From contig JAIMAG010000003.1 of NCBI GenBank assembly GCA_023512135.1, positions 124,001-188,000 of the forward strand: 64,000 nt of DNA, given 5' to 3'. The notes under the pieces were generated by a model, which saw only the letters and a list, made by a program, of their open reading frames with translations, did not search any database and was not told the origin of the DNA. Positions 20,997 through 32,622 of the stretch are shown here, piece by piece (positions within the stretch are counted from its first letter, which is position 1; the number at the start of each line of letters is the position of its first letter). The position numbers and the translations under genes are program-made. This DNA comes from Terriglobia bacterium (GTDB taxonomy: Bacteria > Acidobacteriota > Terriglobia > Acidiferrales > UBA7541).

Positions 20997-23623
20997 TGCG
21001 GACCTCCCGGCGCCGGGCGCGTTTTCGGAGGACTGTCCGGTTTTGGCGGTTCCGGTTTTTTCTCTTCTTTCTGCTCAGTTCCAAAGATACCAAAAATGCG
21101 CTGCCAGAAGCCCTTTTTTTCTTCCTTTCGCGGCTGCGAAGCCGTTGCCGGCACGGGCGACGCAGGCTGCGGCTTGGTCGGCGCCGGCGCAGAGCGAGAA
21201 GTGCCCGAGGCGGCCGCAGCGGAGGAATCCGCTTCGCTGGCGTTGGCGCCACTGGCCGGCTGACGCCGTGGCCCGAACAGACGCGACAGCCACGAAGGAG
21301 GACGGTCCGCACCGGCGGCATAGAACACCTCGGGCGGCTCGGCTCCTGCGATGAAGACTTCTTCCTGTGCGCCCGGCATTCCGGGCGGGGCCAGTTGCAA
21401 CGTCAACGGATCCAGCAGCGCGAAGGTCAACCCCGGCGGAGGCTCGAACGGCTGAGGGTTCTGATAACCCGGCAGGGTGATGGCACGTTTCATGAATTCG
21501 GCCCAAATCGGCGCCGCCGAAACGGCTCCGGAAAGACCCAGCTCACGATAGTCGTCAAAGCCCACCCAAACCACACAGAGCAAATTGTCGGTGAAGCCGG
21601 CAAACCAGCCGTCATGCGACGTGCCCGTTTTGCCTGCCGCCGGCGCCGTGAAACCCCGCGCGCGAACGCCGGCGCCGGTGCCGCGCTGGAGAACGTCCTG
21701 CAGCATGTGATTCACGATGTAGGCGACGCGGGGATCGAGCACCTGGCGGGGCGGCTGTTGCCGCGGGTCTTTCGGCTCGACCACCGTCCCGTCGGAAGCG
21801 ACCACGGTGCGCAAAAAATAAGGTTCAACGCGACGGCCATCGCGCACGAAGGGCGTGTAGGCAGCGGCCACTTCGAGTGGGGTCATCTCATAGGCGCCCA
21901 GAGCCATCGCCGGAGTCGGCCGGATGCGCGCACCCAGACCCATCTGGCGAACCACCTCGACCACACGGTTGTAGCCGACCAGTTCCGCTACCTTGACGGT
22001 GGCCACGTTCAACGAACGCACCAGGGCCTCGCGCAGGGTCACGGTGCCGTAGTAGGTCTGTCCGTAGTTGTCCGGGGCATATTCCTGGCCGTCAAAGAAG
22101 AACGTGGTGGGCTCATCCACGACGGTCGTGGTGGTGTGCAAGACTGGCTCGTAGCCATCGACTGCGTTGGACAGCGCCGCAGCATAGACGAAAGGTTTGA
22201 ACACCGAGCCGGGGGGACGGCGCGCGAGTACGCGGTTCAACTGGCTCTGACCGTAATGCCGGCCGCCGATCAGGGCTTTGATTTCTCCGGTGGTCGGGTC
22301 GAGCGCCACCAGAGCCACCTGCACCAGCGGCACCGCTTCCCCCCGCCGGCGCCAGCTCTGGTAGCGACGCGCCAGCAGGCTATCCAGATGCTTCAATCCC
22401 TGTTCGACCGCTTCGGCGGCGGCCCGCTGCAGGGCGGCATCCAGCGTGGTGTAGATGCGGTAGCTGCGCGAAGCCAGTTCCGTCTCCGGGTAGCGTTCGA
22501 GCAGATCGTCTTTCACCATGTCCACGAAATACGGGGCCGAACTGTATTCGATCGCGGCGCTGGTCAGTCGCAACGGCGCCTTTCGTGCCGCGGCAGCCGC
22601 TTCCACATGGATCATGCGATTTTCGACCATCAGATCGAGCACGCGATCGCGCGCTTCGGCGGCTCGTTCCGGGCGGCGATCGGCCGAGGAGTAACGGTTA
22701 GGCGCCCGGATGATCCCGGCCAGGAAGGCCGCTTCCGCCAGCGTCAGTTCCCGTACATCCTTGCCGAAGTAGGCCTGGGCAGCTTCGCCAAAACCGTGAA
22801 TCGCAAAACTGCCCCGGTTGCCGAGGTAGATCTGATTGGCGTAGAGCTCGAAAATCTGTTCCTTCGAGAACCGCTGCTCCAGTTGCAGCGCCACCATGGT
22901 TTCCGCCAGCTTGCGCTGCCAGGTGCGCTCCGTGGAGAAAAAGAAACTGCGCGCCACCTGCATGGTGATGGTGCTGGCTCCCTGCGCCTTCTCCCCGCGC
23001 CGCAAGTCCACCCAGGCAGCGCCCAGCACGCGAACGGGATCAAACCCGGGATGTTCAAAGAAACGCTTGTCTTCGGCGGCGAGCACGGCATCCACGAGCA
23101 CTTTCGGCAGGTCGGCAAAACGGACCAGCCGGCGGCGTGCGCGGGTGGCATCGAACAGGTTGGTCAGCAACTCCGGCTCGATCTCGGCCGCTTCGAGCGC
23201 GCCGCCGCGCTCCAGGGCGCGGATGCGGGCCACGCGGCGGTCGGCAAACTCGACGCGCAGCGCATTCCGACCGCGAAAGTACGAATCCGCCGAAGGCCAG
23301 ATTTGCACGGCCGCATCTTCGACGGCAAAGCGGCCGCGCGCACCCGGAATTTCCGATTCCGCATAGCCGACGCGCCGCAGGTACGCCACCAGCTCGTCGG
23401 GGGTGAGCGGCTGGCCCACGACAATTTTCCGCGGCGCGGTGAAAACGCTCGAGCTGTTCTGGTAGATGCGGCCGTGGGCCAGCCGCTGCTCGATCATTTC
23501 TGCGTAGCGGATGTAGTAGTAGGTGAAGACACTGGCGCCCACCAGCAGCGCCAGCACGACACTGCCCAGTAGGGCCAGTCCGAAGCGCGAGCCCCAGAAT
23601 CCGCGATGAACTTTGATCCGCAC
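20993..23623 (-). CDS. Bifunctional penicillin-binding protein, PBP1B-like
   Basis: 876 residues; peptidoglycan glycosyltransferase plus transpeptidase. An N-terminal membrane helix (residues 14-40) is followed by a UB2H-like segment (SSSVFTAPRKIVVGQPLTPDELVAYLRRVGY), which favours PBP1B over PBP1A. The GT51 domain shows the catalytic Glu at about 184 (AAEDKRFFEHPGFDP) and QGASTITMQ. The transpeptidase motifs are SVFK in PPGSVFKPF, SLN in VRSLNVATVKV and KTG in AGKTGTSHDGWFAG. A C-terminal ~100-residue Pro/Ser/Lys tail is low complexity. The start is GTG (23621-23623). Confidence 0.93.
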   Translation of the reverse strand: MRIKVHRGFWGSRFGLALLGSVVLALLVGASVFTYYYIRYAEMIEQRLAHGRIYQNSSSVFTAPRKIVVGQPLTPDELVAYLRRVGYAESEIPGARGRFAVEDAAVQIWPSADSYFRGRNALRVEFADRRVARIRALERGGALEAAEIEPELLTNLFDATRARRRLVRFADLPKVLVDAVLAAEDKRFFEHPGFDPVRVLGAAWVDLRRGEKAQGASTITMQVARSFFFSTERTWQRKLAETMVALQLEQRFSKEQIFELYANQIYLGNRGSFAIHGFGEAAQAYFGKDVRELTLAEAAFLAGIIRAPNRYSSADRRPERAAEARDRVLDLMVENRMIHVEAAAAARKAPLRLTSAAIEYSSAPYFVDMVKDDLLERYPETELASRSYRIYTTLDAALQRAAAEAVEQGLKHLDSLLARRYQSWRRRGEAVPLVQVALVALDPTTGEIKALIGGRHYGQSQLNRVLARRPPGSVFKPFVYAAALSNAVDGYEPVLHTTTTVVDEPTTFFFDGQEYAPDNYGQTYYGTVTLREALVRSLNVATVKVAELVGYNRVVEVVRQMGLGARIRPTPAMALGAYEMTPLEVAAAYTPFVRDGRRVEPYFLRTVVASDGTVVEPKDPRQQPPRQVLDPRVAYIVNHMLQDVLQRGTGAGVRARGFTAPAAGKTGTSHDGWFAGFTDNLLCVVWVGFDDYRELGLSGAVSAAPIWAEFMKRAITLPGYQNPQPFEPPPGLTFALLDPLTLQLAPPGMPGAQEEVFIAGAEPPEVFYAAGADRPPSWLSRLFGPRRQPASGANASEADSSAAAASGTSRSAPAPTKPQPASPVPATASQPRKEEKKGFWQRIFGIFGTEQKEEKKPEPPKPDSPPKTRPAPGGPQ

Positions 23624-23836
23624 GTCGGTTCACAGGGTGAGGCACCAGCGAACTCACCGCTCCGCTGCCGCGACCTGCTTCCCTGCCTCGGCTCCCCATC
23701 ATACTGACACAGATGAGGGCCTGGCGGGTTGCCGAAAAATGATTCTCCGTGGGCCGGGCAAAACGTCCCGGGGGGTACGCCGGGGTGCCCGCGCGTCGGC
23801 GCGGGCGACTGGCTGCCCCTGCGAAACGACAGCCGG

Positions 23837-24202
23837 CTAGATGCTGCGGTTGTTCGCCGTGGGCTGGAAATTCAACGTGAGCTGGTAGCCGAGCAGATCC
23901 ACCACAACGGTGTAGCGAACCGTGATGGTCACATTGCCGCGTGCGGTGGTGACCTGGATGCTCTCCCGCGTGGCGGGGATCTCCAGCTCCTGAATTTTCT
24001 CCCAGACGTTCTGCCGAATTTCTTCCGGCGTGCGCCGGTTCACGGCGGCGAACCGGGCCTCGGTTTTCATGTAATCTTCGAGCTCGTAGTTGTTCACGTA
24101 GTGGGGAACGATCTGAATGCACCCATAGACGAACGCGGCCAGCAGGAGCAGCCAGAACACGGCCTTCCACAAGCCGCGTCCACTTTCTTTTCTGCGGCCC
24201 AT
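23837..24202 (-). CDS. Small single-pass membrane protein, unknown (DUF4845-like)
   Basis: 121 residues. One N-terminal membrane helix (LWKAVFWLLLLAAFVYGCIQIV), then a soluble domain with an alpha-beta pattern (RTPEEIRQNVWEKIQELEIPATRESIQVTTARGNVTITVRYTVVVDLLGYQLTLNF). The arrangement resembles DUF4845-type proteins, but I am not certain. It lies 42 nt upstream of nothing on its strand except proS, which ends at 24245. Function unknown. Confidence 0.65.
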   Translation of the reverse strand: MGRRKESGRGLWKAVFWLLLLAAFVYGCIQIVPHYVNNYELEDYMKTEARFAAVNRRTPEEIRQNVWEKIQELEIPATRESIQVTTARGNVTITVRYTVVVDLLGYQLTLNFQPTANNRSI

Positions 24203-24244
24203 TGCTACCCTCGCTCTGACTCCATTCCGGTGCAGGGGCTGAGC

Positions 24245-25939
24245 TTAGCCGAGCAGTTTGCGGAGCTCTGGCACCACCTGGCTGATGCTAGCATCGCGGC
24301 TGGAGCGTGTCGAGCGGGTCAGCAATTCAACGTTCCCATCCTGCACCTTCCGGCCGACGGTGATCCGGTAGGGGATGCCGATCAGGTCGGCGTCTTTGAA
24401 CTTGACTCCGGGGCGCTCATCGCGGTCGTCGTAGAGCACTTCGATGCCCGCGGCCTGCAGCTCGGCGTAGAGCCGCTCGGCCACTTCCCGGATCGGGGTT
24501 TCGTTCAGGTTCGTCGGAGTAAGCAGCACCTGGAAGGGGGCGATGGAAACCGGCAGGAACATGCCATCGGCATCGTGGTTCTGCTCGATGGCCGCCGTCA
24601 GAATGCGTTCCACACCGATGCCGTAGGAGCCCATGATCAGCGTGACTTCGCGGCCCTGCGCATCCAGCACGCGCGCGCCCAGCGCCTCGGCATACCGCCG
24701 ACCGAGTTTGAAGATGTGGCCGATCTCGATGGCCTTGGAAACGATCAGCTCCCCCTCGCAGGCCGGACAGCCTTCACCGGTGCGCACGGTGCGCAAATCG
24801 GCATACTCGGCCTGGAAATCGCGATCCGGGGTGACGTTGCGGAGATGGCGATCGTCCTGGTTGGCGCCGGTGATCAGGTTCCGTCGGCCTCGCAAGGCTT
24901 CGTCGGCCAGCAGCCGCACGCCCCGCACGCCAACCGGACCGATGAAGCCGGCCTGCGCTCCCAGCTGCTGGCGAATTTCGTCGGGATGTGCTGGACGGAA
25001 CGGCCTGCCGCCGAGCGCATCGGCGAACTTCGTCTCGTTCAGTTCATGGTCGCCGCGCAGCAGGGCCAGCACCAACTGACCTTCGACCACATACGCCAGC
25101 GTCTTGATGAAGTAGGCCGCACCGATGCCGGTGAAGCGCATCAGTTCTTCGATGGTGCGCACGCCGGGCGTATCGAACGGCTCCGGGCTGCGGTCGTCCG
25201 CAGCGTCGGGCACCGGCGCGGGGCGGGAACGCGCTTTTTCCAGGTTCGCGGCATAGCCGCACCGGGAGCAGGTGGCCACCTGGTCTTCTCCGGCTTCGCT
25301 GAGCACCATGAATTCGTGCGATTGCGAACCGCCCATGGCGCCGGAGTGGGCTTCGACGATGACGTACTTCAACCCGCAGCGATCGAAGATTCGACAGTAG
25401 GCGCGGTGATGCTTCATGTAGCTTTCATGCAGACCGGCTTCGTCCAGGTCAAACGAATAGGAGTCTTTCATGAGGAACTGGCGCAGGCGCATCAGGCCGC
25501 TCTTGGGGCGGGCTTCGTCACGGAACTTGGTCTGGATCTGATACCAGATCTGGGGCAATTGCTTGTAGCTGCGCAGCTCGCCCCGGGCAATTTCGGTCAT
25601 GACCTCTTCGTGCGTGGGTGCCAGGCAAACGTCGCGACCGGAATGATCTTTGAATTCGAAGATGATGTCCGCCATCTGCTGCCAGCGGCCGGTCTGCTGC
25701 CAGAGCTCTCCCGGGTTCAGTGCGGGCAGAAAGAATTCCTGCGCGCCGATGGCGTTCATCTCTTCACGGATGATCTGCTGGATTTTCAGCGCGCTGCGCT
25801 GACCGAGGTAAAGATAAGAATAGATGCCCGCGGCGAGCTGACGGATGTAGCCCGCGCGGAGCAACAGGCGATGGCTGGCGACTTCGGCATCGGCCGGGTC
25901 TTCGCGCAGGGTAGGAATAAACAGTTGCGACCAGCGCAT
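24245..25939 (-). CDS. proS: Prolyl-tRNA synthetase (bacterial type with editing insert)
   Basis: Charges tRNA-Pro. The 564 residues carry the class II motifs: motif 1 around [21 protein letters not shown], motif 2 [26 protein letters not shown] and motif 3 [11 protein letters not shown]. The central insertion with [25 protein letters not shown] is the INS domain that clears misacylated Ala-tRNA. The C-terminal anticodon-binding domain includes [26 protein letters not shown]. Length and order are normal. Confidence 0.97.
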   Translation of the reverse strand: MRWSQLFIPTLREDPADAEVASHRLLLRAGYIRQLAAGIYSYLYLGQRSALKIQQIIREEMNAIGAQEFFLPALNPGELWQQTGRWQQMADIIFEFKDHSGRDVCLAPTHEEVMTEIARGELRSYKQLPQIWYQIQTKFRDEARPKSGLMRLRQFLMKDSYSFDLDEAGLHESYMKHHRAYCRIFDRCGLKYVIVEAHSGAMGGSQSHEFMVLSEAGEDQVATCSRCGYAANLEKARSRPAPVPDAADDRSPEPFDTPGVRTIEELMRFTGIGAAYFIKTLAYVVEGQLVLALLRGDHELNETKFADALGGRPFRPAHPDEIRQQLGAQAGFIGPVGVRGVRLLADEALRGRRNLITGANQDDRHLRNVTPDRDFQAEYADLRTVRTGEGCPACEGELIVSKAIEIGHIFKLGRRYAEALGARVLDAQGREVTLIMGSYGIGVERILTAAIEQNHDADGMFLPVSIAPFQVLLTPTNLNETPIREVAERLYAELQAAGIEVLYDDRDERPGVKFKDADLIGIPYRITVGRKVQDGNVELLTRSTRSSRDASISQVVPELRKLLG

Positions 25940-26044
25940 CGGAAACTCGCCACCGGCAGGGACGCTGCCTGAAACGTGAGGCAGAACGCGCGTAAACGAA
26001 GCAGACTAGCGAAAGGCCCCTGCCCTGTCAATGGCGCTGCGGCG

Positions 26045-26074
26045 TTGAAAAACCCCGGACAACTCCGCTAGAAT
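26045..26074 (+). promoter_or_regulatory. Promoter of rpiB-glyA
   Basis: TTGAAA (26045-26050), 18 nt, TAGAAT (26069-26074); the rpiB ATG is only 15 nt further on, giving a very short leader. Confidence 0.6.
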
Positions 26075-26089
26075 CGCAGGTGAGCACAC

Positions 26090-26592
26090 ATGCCCGACCC
26101 CACACAGAAGCCCCGCATCGCCATCGGCGCCGATCACGCCGGATTTCATCTGAAAGAAGCGGTGAAGCGGTTCCTGCGCGAGCAGGGCTATGAGGTCCAG
26201 GATGTGGGCACCGATTCGGAAGCTTCGGTGGATTATCCGGACTTTGCCCGGCTGGTGGCGGAAAAGGTGGCCCGCGGCGAAGCCGACCTGGGTCTGCTGG
26301 CCTGCGGCACCGGCATTGGCATGGCCATGACCGCGAACAAAGTGCCCGGCATTCGCGCTGCGGTGGCACACGATGCCTTCACCGCACGCCTGGCGCGCCA
26401 GCATAACAACGCCAATGTGCTCGCCTTGGGTGGCCGCGTCCTGGATGAGCCGACAGCGCTCGCCATCGTTCGCGAATTTCTGAATGCCCAGTTCGAAGGC
26501 GGGCGCCACCAGCGCCGCCTGGAAAAAATCGCGGCTCTGGAAAACACCCTGCAGGAAACGGAGCAGGCCGCTCGCAGCGGCAATCACGGAGC

Positions 26593-26596
<4 letters not shown>
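26090..26596 (+). CDS. rpiB: Ribose-5-phosphate isomerase B
   Basis: Interconverts ribulose 5-phosphate and ribose 5-phosphate. The first 145 residues show the RpiB pattern: [11 protein letters not shown] (sugar-binding Asp-His), [14 protein letters not shown] with the base Cys, [25 protein letters not shown] and a C-terminal helix. About 20 extra residues (coiled, [14 protein letters not shown]) extend the end. Its stop overlaps the glyA start by 4 nt (ATGA), so the two are coupled, a pairing found in several phyla. Confidence 0.95.
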
Positions 26597-27921
<1,325 letters not shown>

Positions 27922-27943
27922 CCGGCAGACCGGGGACGGCACG

Positions 27944-29101
27944 ATGCGCATTGCGATCGACATCCGCCGCGCCGGTGATTTCGGGATCGGCACCTACCTG
28001 CGCAACGTCATCAACCATCTGGCCCGCCAGGACCGCACCAACGAATACCTGTTGATCGGCCGCCCCGAACACCTAGCGGAGTTCGATCCGCTGCCAGCCA
28101 CCTTCCAGTTGATCGACTACCGCTATTCGCCGGCCAGCTTGCACACGCACTTCCACTTGCCGCTGGTCCTGCAGGAACAGCGCGCCGATCTGCTGCACAT
28201 GCCCTGGTTCTATGCACCGGTCTGGGTGCCCTGCCCGATGGTGATCACCGTGCACGACCTGACCGATTTGCTGACGCTTCCCGACGGCACACGTCTGATC
28301 CAGACGGGGCGGCTGTTCTTCGCGCGGCGGGCCCTGGAGAAAGCGCGTCGCATCATGACGGTTTCTCAGGCCGGGCGGCGAGAGCTGGCGCGCGTGTTCG
28401 GCATCGCCGAGACCAAGATCGAGGTGATCTACAACGCGCTGGACGAGCGACTGGTGCGCGAGCCGTTCCCCGCCGATGCCGACCGCATTCTGGAACGCCA
28501 CGCCGTGCACTTCCCTTTTCTGCTCTATGCGGGCAACATCAAGCCGCACAAAAATCTGGTGCGGCTGATCGAGGCCTTTGCGGTGGTCAAGGCCGAGCTC
28601 GGCAACCATCCGGAACTGCACCAGCTCAAGCTGCTCGTCATCGGCGACGAACTGGCCAAACATCCCGACCTGCGCCGCGCGGTGGTGCGCAGCCGTGTCC
28701 GCGAAGATGTGCGTTTCATGGGCTTCGTGCCGTACCAGACTCTGCGCGTTTTCTACGCCCGCGCGCGCGCCTTCGTTTTTCCCTCGCTCTACGAGGGCTT
28801 CGGCCTGCCGCCGCTGGAAGCCATGGCGCACGGCACGCCGGTGGTCACCTCCAACATTTCCTCGCTGCCGGAGGTAGTGGGCGATGCCGCGGTGCTGGTG
28901 AATCCGGAAAACGTATTCGACATTGTTCGCGGCATCCGCCTGGTGCTGACCGATGCCCGGTTGCGGGAAGAGCTGATCCGGCGCGGCTACCAGCAGGTGC
29001 AGCGGTATTCCTGGGAGCGCTCGACGGAACGAATCCGCGCCGTCTACCAGGCTGCGCTGGGCGGCAGCGCGGAGGCACCGCCGGCGGCGGCCGCATCGTG
29101 A
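27944..29101 (+). CDS. Glycosyltransferase, GT4 family (GT-B fold)
   Basis: 385 residues. N-terminal Rossmann-like half begins MRIAIDIRRAGDFGIGTYLRNVINHLA; the C-terminal half has FLLYAGNIKPHKNLVRLIEAF, the YEGFGLPPLEAMAHGTPVVTSNISSLPEVVGDAAVLVNP block with the EX7E donor-sugar motif, and RELIRRGYQQVQRYSWERST. This fits retaining sugar transferases of GT4 (mannosyl- or glucosyltransferase like). The acceptor is unknown; LPS or exopolysaccharide synthesis is inferred. ATG 27944 was used because it begins the Rossmann core; the frame is open further upstream into glyA. Confidence 0.9.
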   Translation: MRIAIDIRRAGDFGIGTYLRNVINHLARQDRTNEYLLIGRPEHLAEFDPLPATFQLIDYRYSPASLHTHFHLPLVLQEQRADLLHMPWFYAPVWVPCPMVITVHDLTDLLTLPDGTRLIQTGRLFFARRALEKARRIMTVSQAGRRELARVFGIAETKIEVIYNALDERLVREPFPADADRILERHAVHFPFLLYAGNIKPHKNLVRLIEAFAVVKAELGNHPELHQLKLLVIGDELAKHPDLRRAVVRSRVREDVRFMGFVPYQTLRVFYARARAFVFPSLYEGFGLPPLEAMAHGTPVVTSNISSLPEVVGDAAVLVNPENVFDIVRGIRLVLTDARLREELIRRGYQQVQRYSWERSTERIRAVYQAALGGSAEAPPAAAAS

Positions 29102-29106
29102 GCCGC

Positions 29107-29514
29107 CTACACGGCTGCGATGCTCAGCTCCTGCACCTGCCCGTCGCGGATGCGGAAGGCGCGCACGGGCCGGGCTGCTTCGGGCGCCGGGGAAAGAATG
29201 AAATAAGCGGCGTCGGGATAGTAGGCGCGCTCGATGTCCAGCGCCGAGGGAAAATTCTCTCCCGAGGGATGGGAGTGATAGATGCCGAGCAGCTCGAGGC
29301 CTTCCGCGCGTATCTGGCGAAACAGGCGAAACAGCTCCTCGGGGGCAATCTCGTAGCGCGTGGCGCTGGCCAGCGCATTCTCGGCCGGATAGAGCGCGGT
29401 GATCACGCCGTCGCGGCCCGCCAGCAACCCGCAGCATTCCACCGCCGGATGGCGCTGTGCTTCGGCCTGCAACCGCTCCAGAATCTCGCGCCGGATGCGG
29501 ACGGTATTCTCCAC
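29107..29514 (-). CDS. JAMM/MPN-family metallopeptidase
   Basis: 135 residues. The zinc-binding JAMM motif is complete: Glu in HPAVECCGLLAG and HSHPSGENFPSALD (HxHPSx7SxxD). It resembles bacterial Mec+/CysM-linked peptidases that release a thiocarboxylated sulfur carrier or a ubiquitin-like protein, but no ThiS/MoaD-like or cysM gene is nearby. The GTG at 29512-29514 is the likely start; the open frame goes on to 29751 without family sequence. Convergent with the glycosyltransferase gene, leaving 5 nt between stops. Confidence 0.85.
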   Translation of the reverse strand: MENTVRIRREILERLQAEAQRHPAVECCGLLAGRDGVITALYPAENALASATRYEIAPEELFRLFRQIRAEGLELLGIYHSHPSGENFPSALDIERAYYPDAAYFILSPAPEAARPVRAFRIRDGQVQELSIAAV

Positions 29515-29635
29515 GGCTCCTTCTATACCGCAGGGACCAGCGGGGACGGGAAAATTTCTTCGGCTTCCCTGAAACCGCTGTCTCCGGCGATGCGTCGAAA
29601 TTGCCCGGCGCCGCTTCGGACCGCACATCGCTGAA

Positions 29636-31849
29636 ATGATGCACCGCTGTGCTCCACTCCTGTACGCCCTGATGGCCTCCGTCCTGCTGGCGGAAGCGAC
29701 GGCAGGCGATCCCCCACCGCAAGACCTGCTGGCCCCGCGCACGCTGCGCATCGAACGGATTCCGGCTGCGGTGCGCGTGGACGGCCGGCTCGACGAACCT
29801 GTCTGGAGCCAGCTCGCCCCTGCCGAGGGATTCCTGCAGAGCGAACCGGACGAAGGCGCTCCGGTCAGCGAGCCTACCCGGGCCTACCTGTTCTATGACG
29901 ACGAATACCTCTACATCGGCTTCCTCTGCTACGATTCCGAACCGGAGAAAATCATCGTCCGGTACGACGCGCGCGACGCCCGCACCAACTCCGACAGCGT
30001 AAATGTCTTCCTGGACCCGTTCGGAGACCGCCGCAACGGCTACTACTTCAGCGTGAACGCGGCCAACGGCCAGTTCGATGCACTGGTTTCGGCCGATGGC
30101 AGTTTCGATTCGACCTGGGACGGCATCTGGTACAGCGGTGTGCACCGGGACGAACAGGGTTGGTCGGTGGAAATCGCCATCCCTTTCCGCTCGATTCGTT
30201 TTCGCACCGGCCAGCCGTGGGGTCTGAACCTGAGCCGCGACATTGCCCGCAAGAACGAAAATGCCGCCTGGCAGTTCATCGCCCGTTTCGAAGGCCGTCC
30301 GCGACCTTCCCGCGCCGGCTATCTGGAGGGCATCGCCGGGGTGGAGCCCGGCCTGAATCTCGAACTCATTCCCTATCTGGCCGGCCGGTGGCGCCGCGGG
30401 GCCGGCAATCCGCTCGACGACGAAAACCGCTACGAAGGCGGCTTGGACGTGCGCTGGGGCTTGCTGCCCAATCTGACCGCCAATCTCACGCTGAATCCGG
30501 ACTTTGCGGAAACCGAAGCGGACGAGATCAACATCTCCATCTCCCGCTTCGAACTGTTCTTTCCTGAAAAGCGCGCCTTTTTCAACGAAGGCTCGACGTT
30601 TTTCACCACGCCGCTGAACCTGTTTTTCACCCGCCGCGTCGGCGCCCGGCTGCCCGACGGGCGTCCGCAGCGCATCCTGCTGGGCGCAAAACTGACGGGG
30701 CGTGTGGGGCCGTGGACGCTCGGCCTGCTCGAATCGCGCACCCTGCGGACGGAATTCACCGACCCGAGAACGCGCGAGGTGCGCGTCGCTCCGGCAGCAA
30801 ATTTTTTTGTGTTGCGCGTGCGGCGCGACATCCTGGCAAACTCCTCGATCGGCTTCCTGACGGTGAACCGCGACCAGGCTGCGGGCGACATCGGCTCGAC
30901 CCAGCGCGCCCATGCCGTGGACCTGAGCATCGTGCGCGGTTCCAGCATCCTGTGGACCACGCAGGCCGCCTACAATCAAAACCAGACCGCCCCGGAAGGT
31001 GGCCTGCAGCGCGCGGCCTTCCGCTCCCACTTCAATTTCGACTCCGATGAACTGGAGTTCCGGCTGCGCTACAAGTTCGTCGGGCGCGCCTTCGACGTGA
31101 GCGCGATCGGATTCGAGCCGGAAACCGACCGGCACCAGACCCACGCGGCCGTCGAATGGAAACCGTTTCTCGACCGGGGCGGCATCCGCCAGATCTTCCT
31201 GGAACTGTCTCACGACGGCAACCGCAACACCGCCGGCGCCGTCGAAGACGACAGCCACGGCGCCGAACTCGGCTTCGAGTTCCAGAATTTCTGGTTCGCG
31301 GAGGTCAGCTACGAGTACGAGCGCGTCCGTTTCTTCGAATTCACAGACGACTTCCGGCGCCTGCCCGCCACCCGGCTGTACGCCACGCCGAACGTGGGTT
31401 TTTTCGTGCGAACGAACGAATCTCGTCCGGTGCTGCTGGACTACAGTTTCCAGTGGCGCCGCATCGTACAATTTCGCGAAAACTTTGCCGGTCGCGCGCA
31501 GGAACACAATCTGGCGCTGACGGCGCGATTGCTGCGGCGCATCAAGCTGCAGGCCAGCGGACGGTTGGTGCGCGAATTTCTCGACGATGGCACTCCGTTT
31601 CAGGTGCGGCGCCTGTTCCTGACACGCTTGAACTATCAGTTTACGCCCCGGCTGCGGTACCGCATTCTCGCTCAGGTGGCCAACGACCGCCGCGGACAGG
31701 AATTCAACATCAATTCGGTGATCGTCTACGATTTCACCGCGCGGTCGAACTTCGTGCTGGGCTACAACTATCAGCGCCGCTCACCCGGCACACCGGCGGA
31801 TCTGGGCAACGAATTCTTCCTGAAGTTTTCCTACCTGTTCCAGTTCTGA
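29636..31849 (+). CDS. Outer-membrane protein with CBM9-like domain and DUF5916 beta-barrel
   Basis: 737 residues. After a signal peptide (LYALMASVLLAEATAG) comes a carbohydrate-binding family 9-like domain (IPAAVRVDGRLDEPVWSQLAPAEGFLQSEP, RAYLFYDDEYLYIGFLCYDSEP, DSVNVFLDPFGDRRNGYYFSVNAANGQFD). From about residue 240 a long alternation of aromatic beta strands follows, ending in FFLKFSYLFQF with a terminal Phe, as in outer-membrane barrels. This is the DUF5916 architecture common in Acidobacteriota and Bacteroidota. Ligand unknown. It sits alone on the plus strand. Confidence 0.9.
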   Translation: MMHRCAPLLYALMASVLLAEATAGDPPPQDLLAPRTLRIERIPAAVRVDGRLDEPVWSQLAPAEGFLQSEPDEGAPVSEPTRAYLFYDDEYLYIGFLCYDSEPEKIIVRYDARDARTNSDSVNVFLDPFGDRRNGYYFSVNAANGQFDALVSADGSFDSTWDGIWYSGVHRDEQGWSVEIAIPFRSIRFRTGQPWGLNLSRDIARKNENAAWQFIARFEGRPRPSRAGYLEGIAGVEPGLNLELIPYLAGRWRRGAGNPLDDENRYEGGLDVRWGLLPNLTANLTLNPDFAETEADEINISISRFELFFPEKRAFFNEGSTFFTTPLNLFFTRRVGARLPDGRPQRILLGAKLTGRVGPWTLGLLESRTLRTEFTDPRTREVRVAPAANFFVLRVRRDILANSSIGFLTVNRDQAAGDIGSTQRAHAVDLSIVRGSSILWTTQAAYNQNQTAPEGGLQRAAFRSHFNFDSDELEFRLRYKFVGRAFDVSAIGFEPETDRHQTHAAVEWKPFLDRGGIRQIFLELSHDGNRNTAGAVEDDSHGAELGFEFQNFWFAEVSYEYERVRFFEFTDDFRRLPATRLYATPNVGFFVRTNESRPVLLDYSFQWRRIVQFRENFAGRAQEHNLALTARLLRRIKLQASGRLVREFLDDGTPFQVRRLFLTRLNYQFTPRLRYRILAQVANDRRGQEFNINSVIVYDFTARSNFVLGYNYQRRSPGTPADLGNEFFLKFSYLFQF

Positions 31850-31905
31850 CGTCGGTCCTGCTCGTTTCCCGTACCGGGGAAAGGCTGCGGGGGTAGAATG
31901 GTGGC

Positions 31906-32415
31906 ATGATCAAACGGCACAAGTCGCTCTATCCGCTCAGCCATCATCACCATCACGCGCTGGTGCGCGCGCTGGAAATCCGTCGCGCTGCCGAACAGCC
32001 CGAGCCGGAACGCACAGCGGCGCTGCATCGGGCCGGCCGGGCGCTGGTCGAGTTCTGGAAGCACAACGGCAGCGTCCACTTCCGCGAAGAGGAAGAAGTG
32101 CTGCTGCCCGCCTGCGCCCGTCATGTGAACATCGCGGAGGAGCCGGCCTTCGTCCGCATGCTGGCCGAGCACGCCGCCATCCGCGCCGGCTTGCAGGACC
32201 TGGAACAGGCCCTCGCTGATCATCAGCCGGCGCAGGAGCTGATCATCGAGCTGGGCCGGATGCTGCACGACCACGTCCGGCTGGAAGAAGAGCAGGTCTT
32301 CCCTCGCGCAGAAGCCCTGCTCGGCGAAGCGGGTCTGCAGGCGATTGCGCCGCGGTTGACACAGCTACACCCGAAAGCCTGCGAAGCCAACCCGGCGGAG
32401 CACCGCGAGAACTAG
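31906..32415 (+). CDS. Hemerythrin-like (HHE) metal-binding protein
   Basis: 169 residues, all-helical. Metal ligands typical of hemerythrin HHE domains are visible: LSHHHHHALVRA near residue 12, SVHFREEEEVLLPAC, MLAEHAAIRAGL and LHDHVRLEEEQVFP. These could bind a di-iron centre for O2, NO or redox sensing. No extra domain. A TAGAAT hexamer (31894-31899) ends 6 nt before the ATG, so transcription would start at or next to the start codon, suggesting a leaderless message; no ribosome binding site is visible. Confidence 0.87.
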   Translation: MIKRHKSLYPLSHHHHHALVRALEIRRAAEQPEPERTAALHRAGRALVEFWKHNGSVHFREEEEVLLPACARHVNIAEEPAFVRMLAEHAAIRAGLQDLEQALADHQPAQELIIELGRMLHDHVRLEEEQVFPRAEALLGEAGLQAIAPRLTQLHPKACEANPAEHREN

Positions 32416-32599
32416 CCTGCCGCGCAGGGCGCGGCAACCGGAGCAGACGGCTGCGCGGGATAACGACACGACTGTGCGTTATTCCGCCTGCAGTCAGGTT
32501 TCGCCCGGCCCGTCCCATGCAAATACCAGTTCTTCAAGGAAATGCGGGCGGCACATGACCACTTCGATGGCGCACGAATTGCTTTGACTGCAGGCGGGG

Positions 32600-32605
32600 T
32601 AGAAT
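32600..32605 (+). promoter_or_regulatory. Possible -10 box of the 32623 aminotransferase gene
   Basis: TAGAAT, 17 nt before the ATG, with a possible GAGG ribosome site between them. No good -35 at normal spacing. Confidence 0.35.
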
Positions 32606-32622
32606 ACACATCTGAGGCAGAC

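Noticed and set aside
20996-23572. 858-codon open frame on the plus strand
   Set aside because: Antisense shadow of the PBP1B-like gene, with no domain and biased composition.
28073-31507. 1144-codon open frame on the minus strand
   Set aside because: It is antisense to the glycosyltransferase and DUF5916 genes, which have clear family motifs; long antisense frames are common at this GC content.
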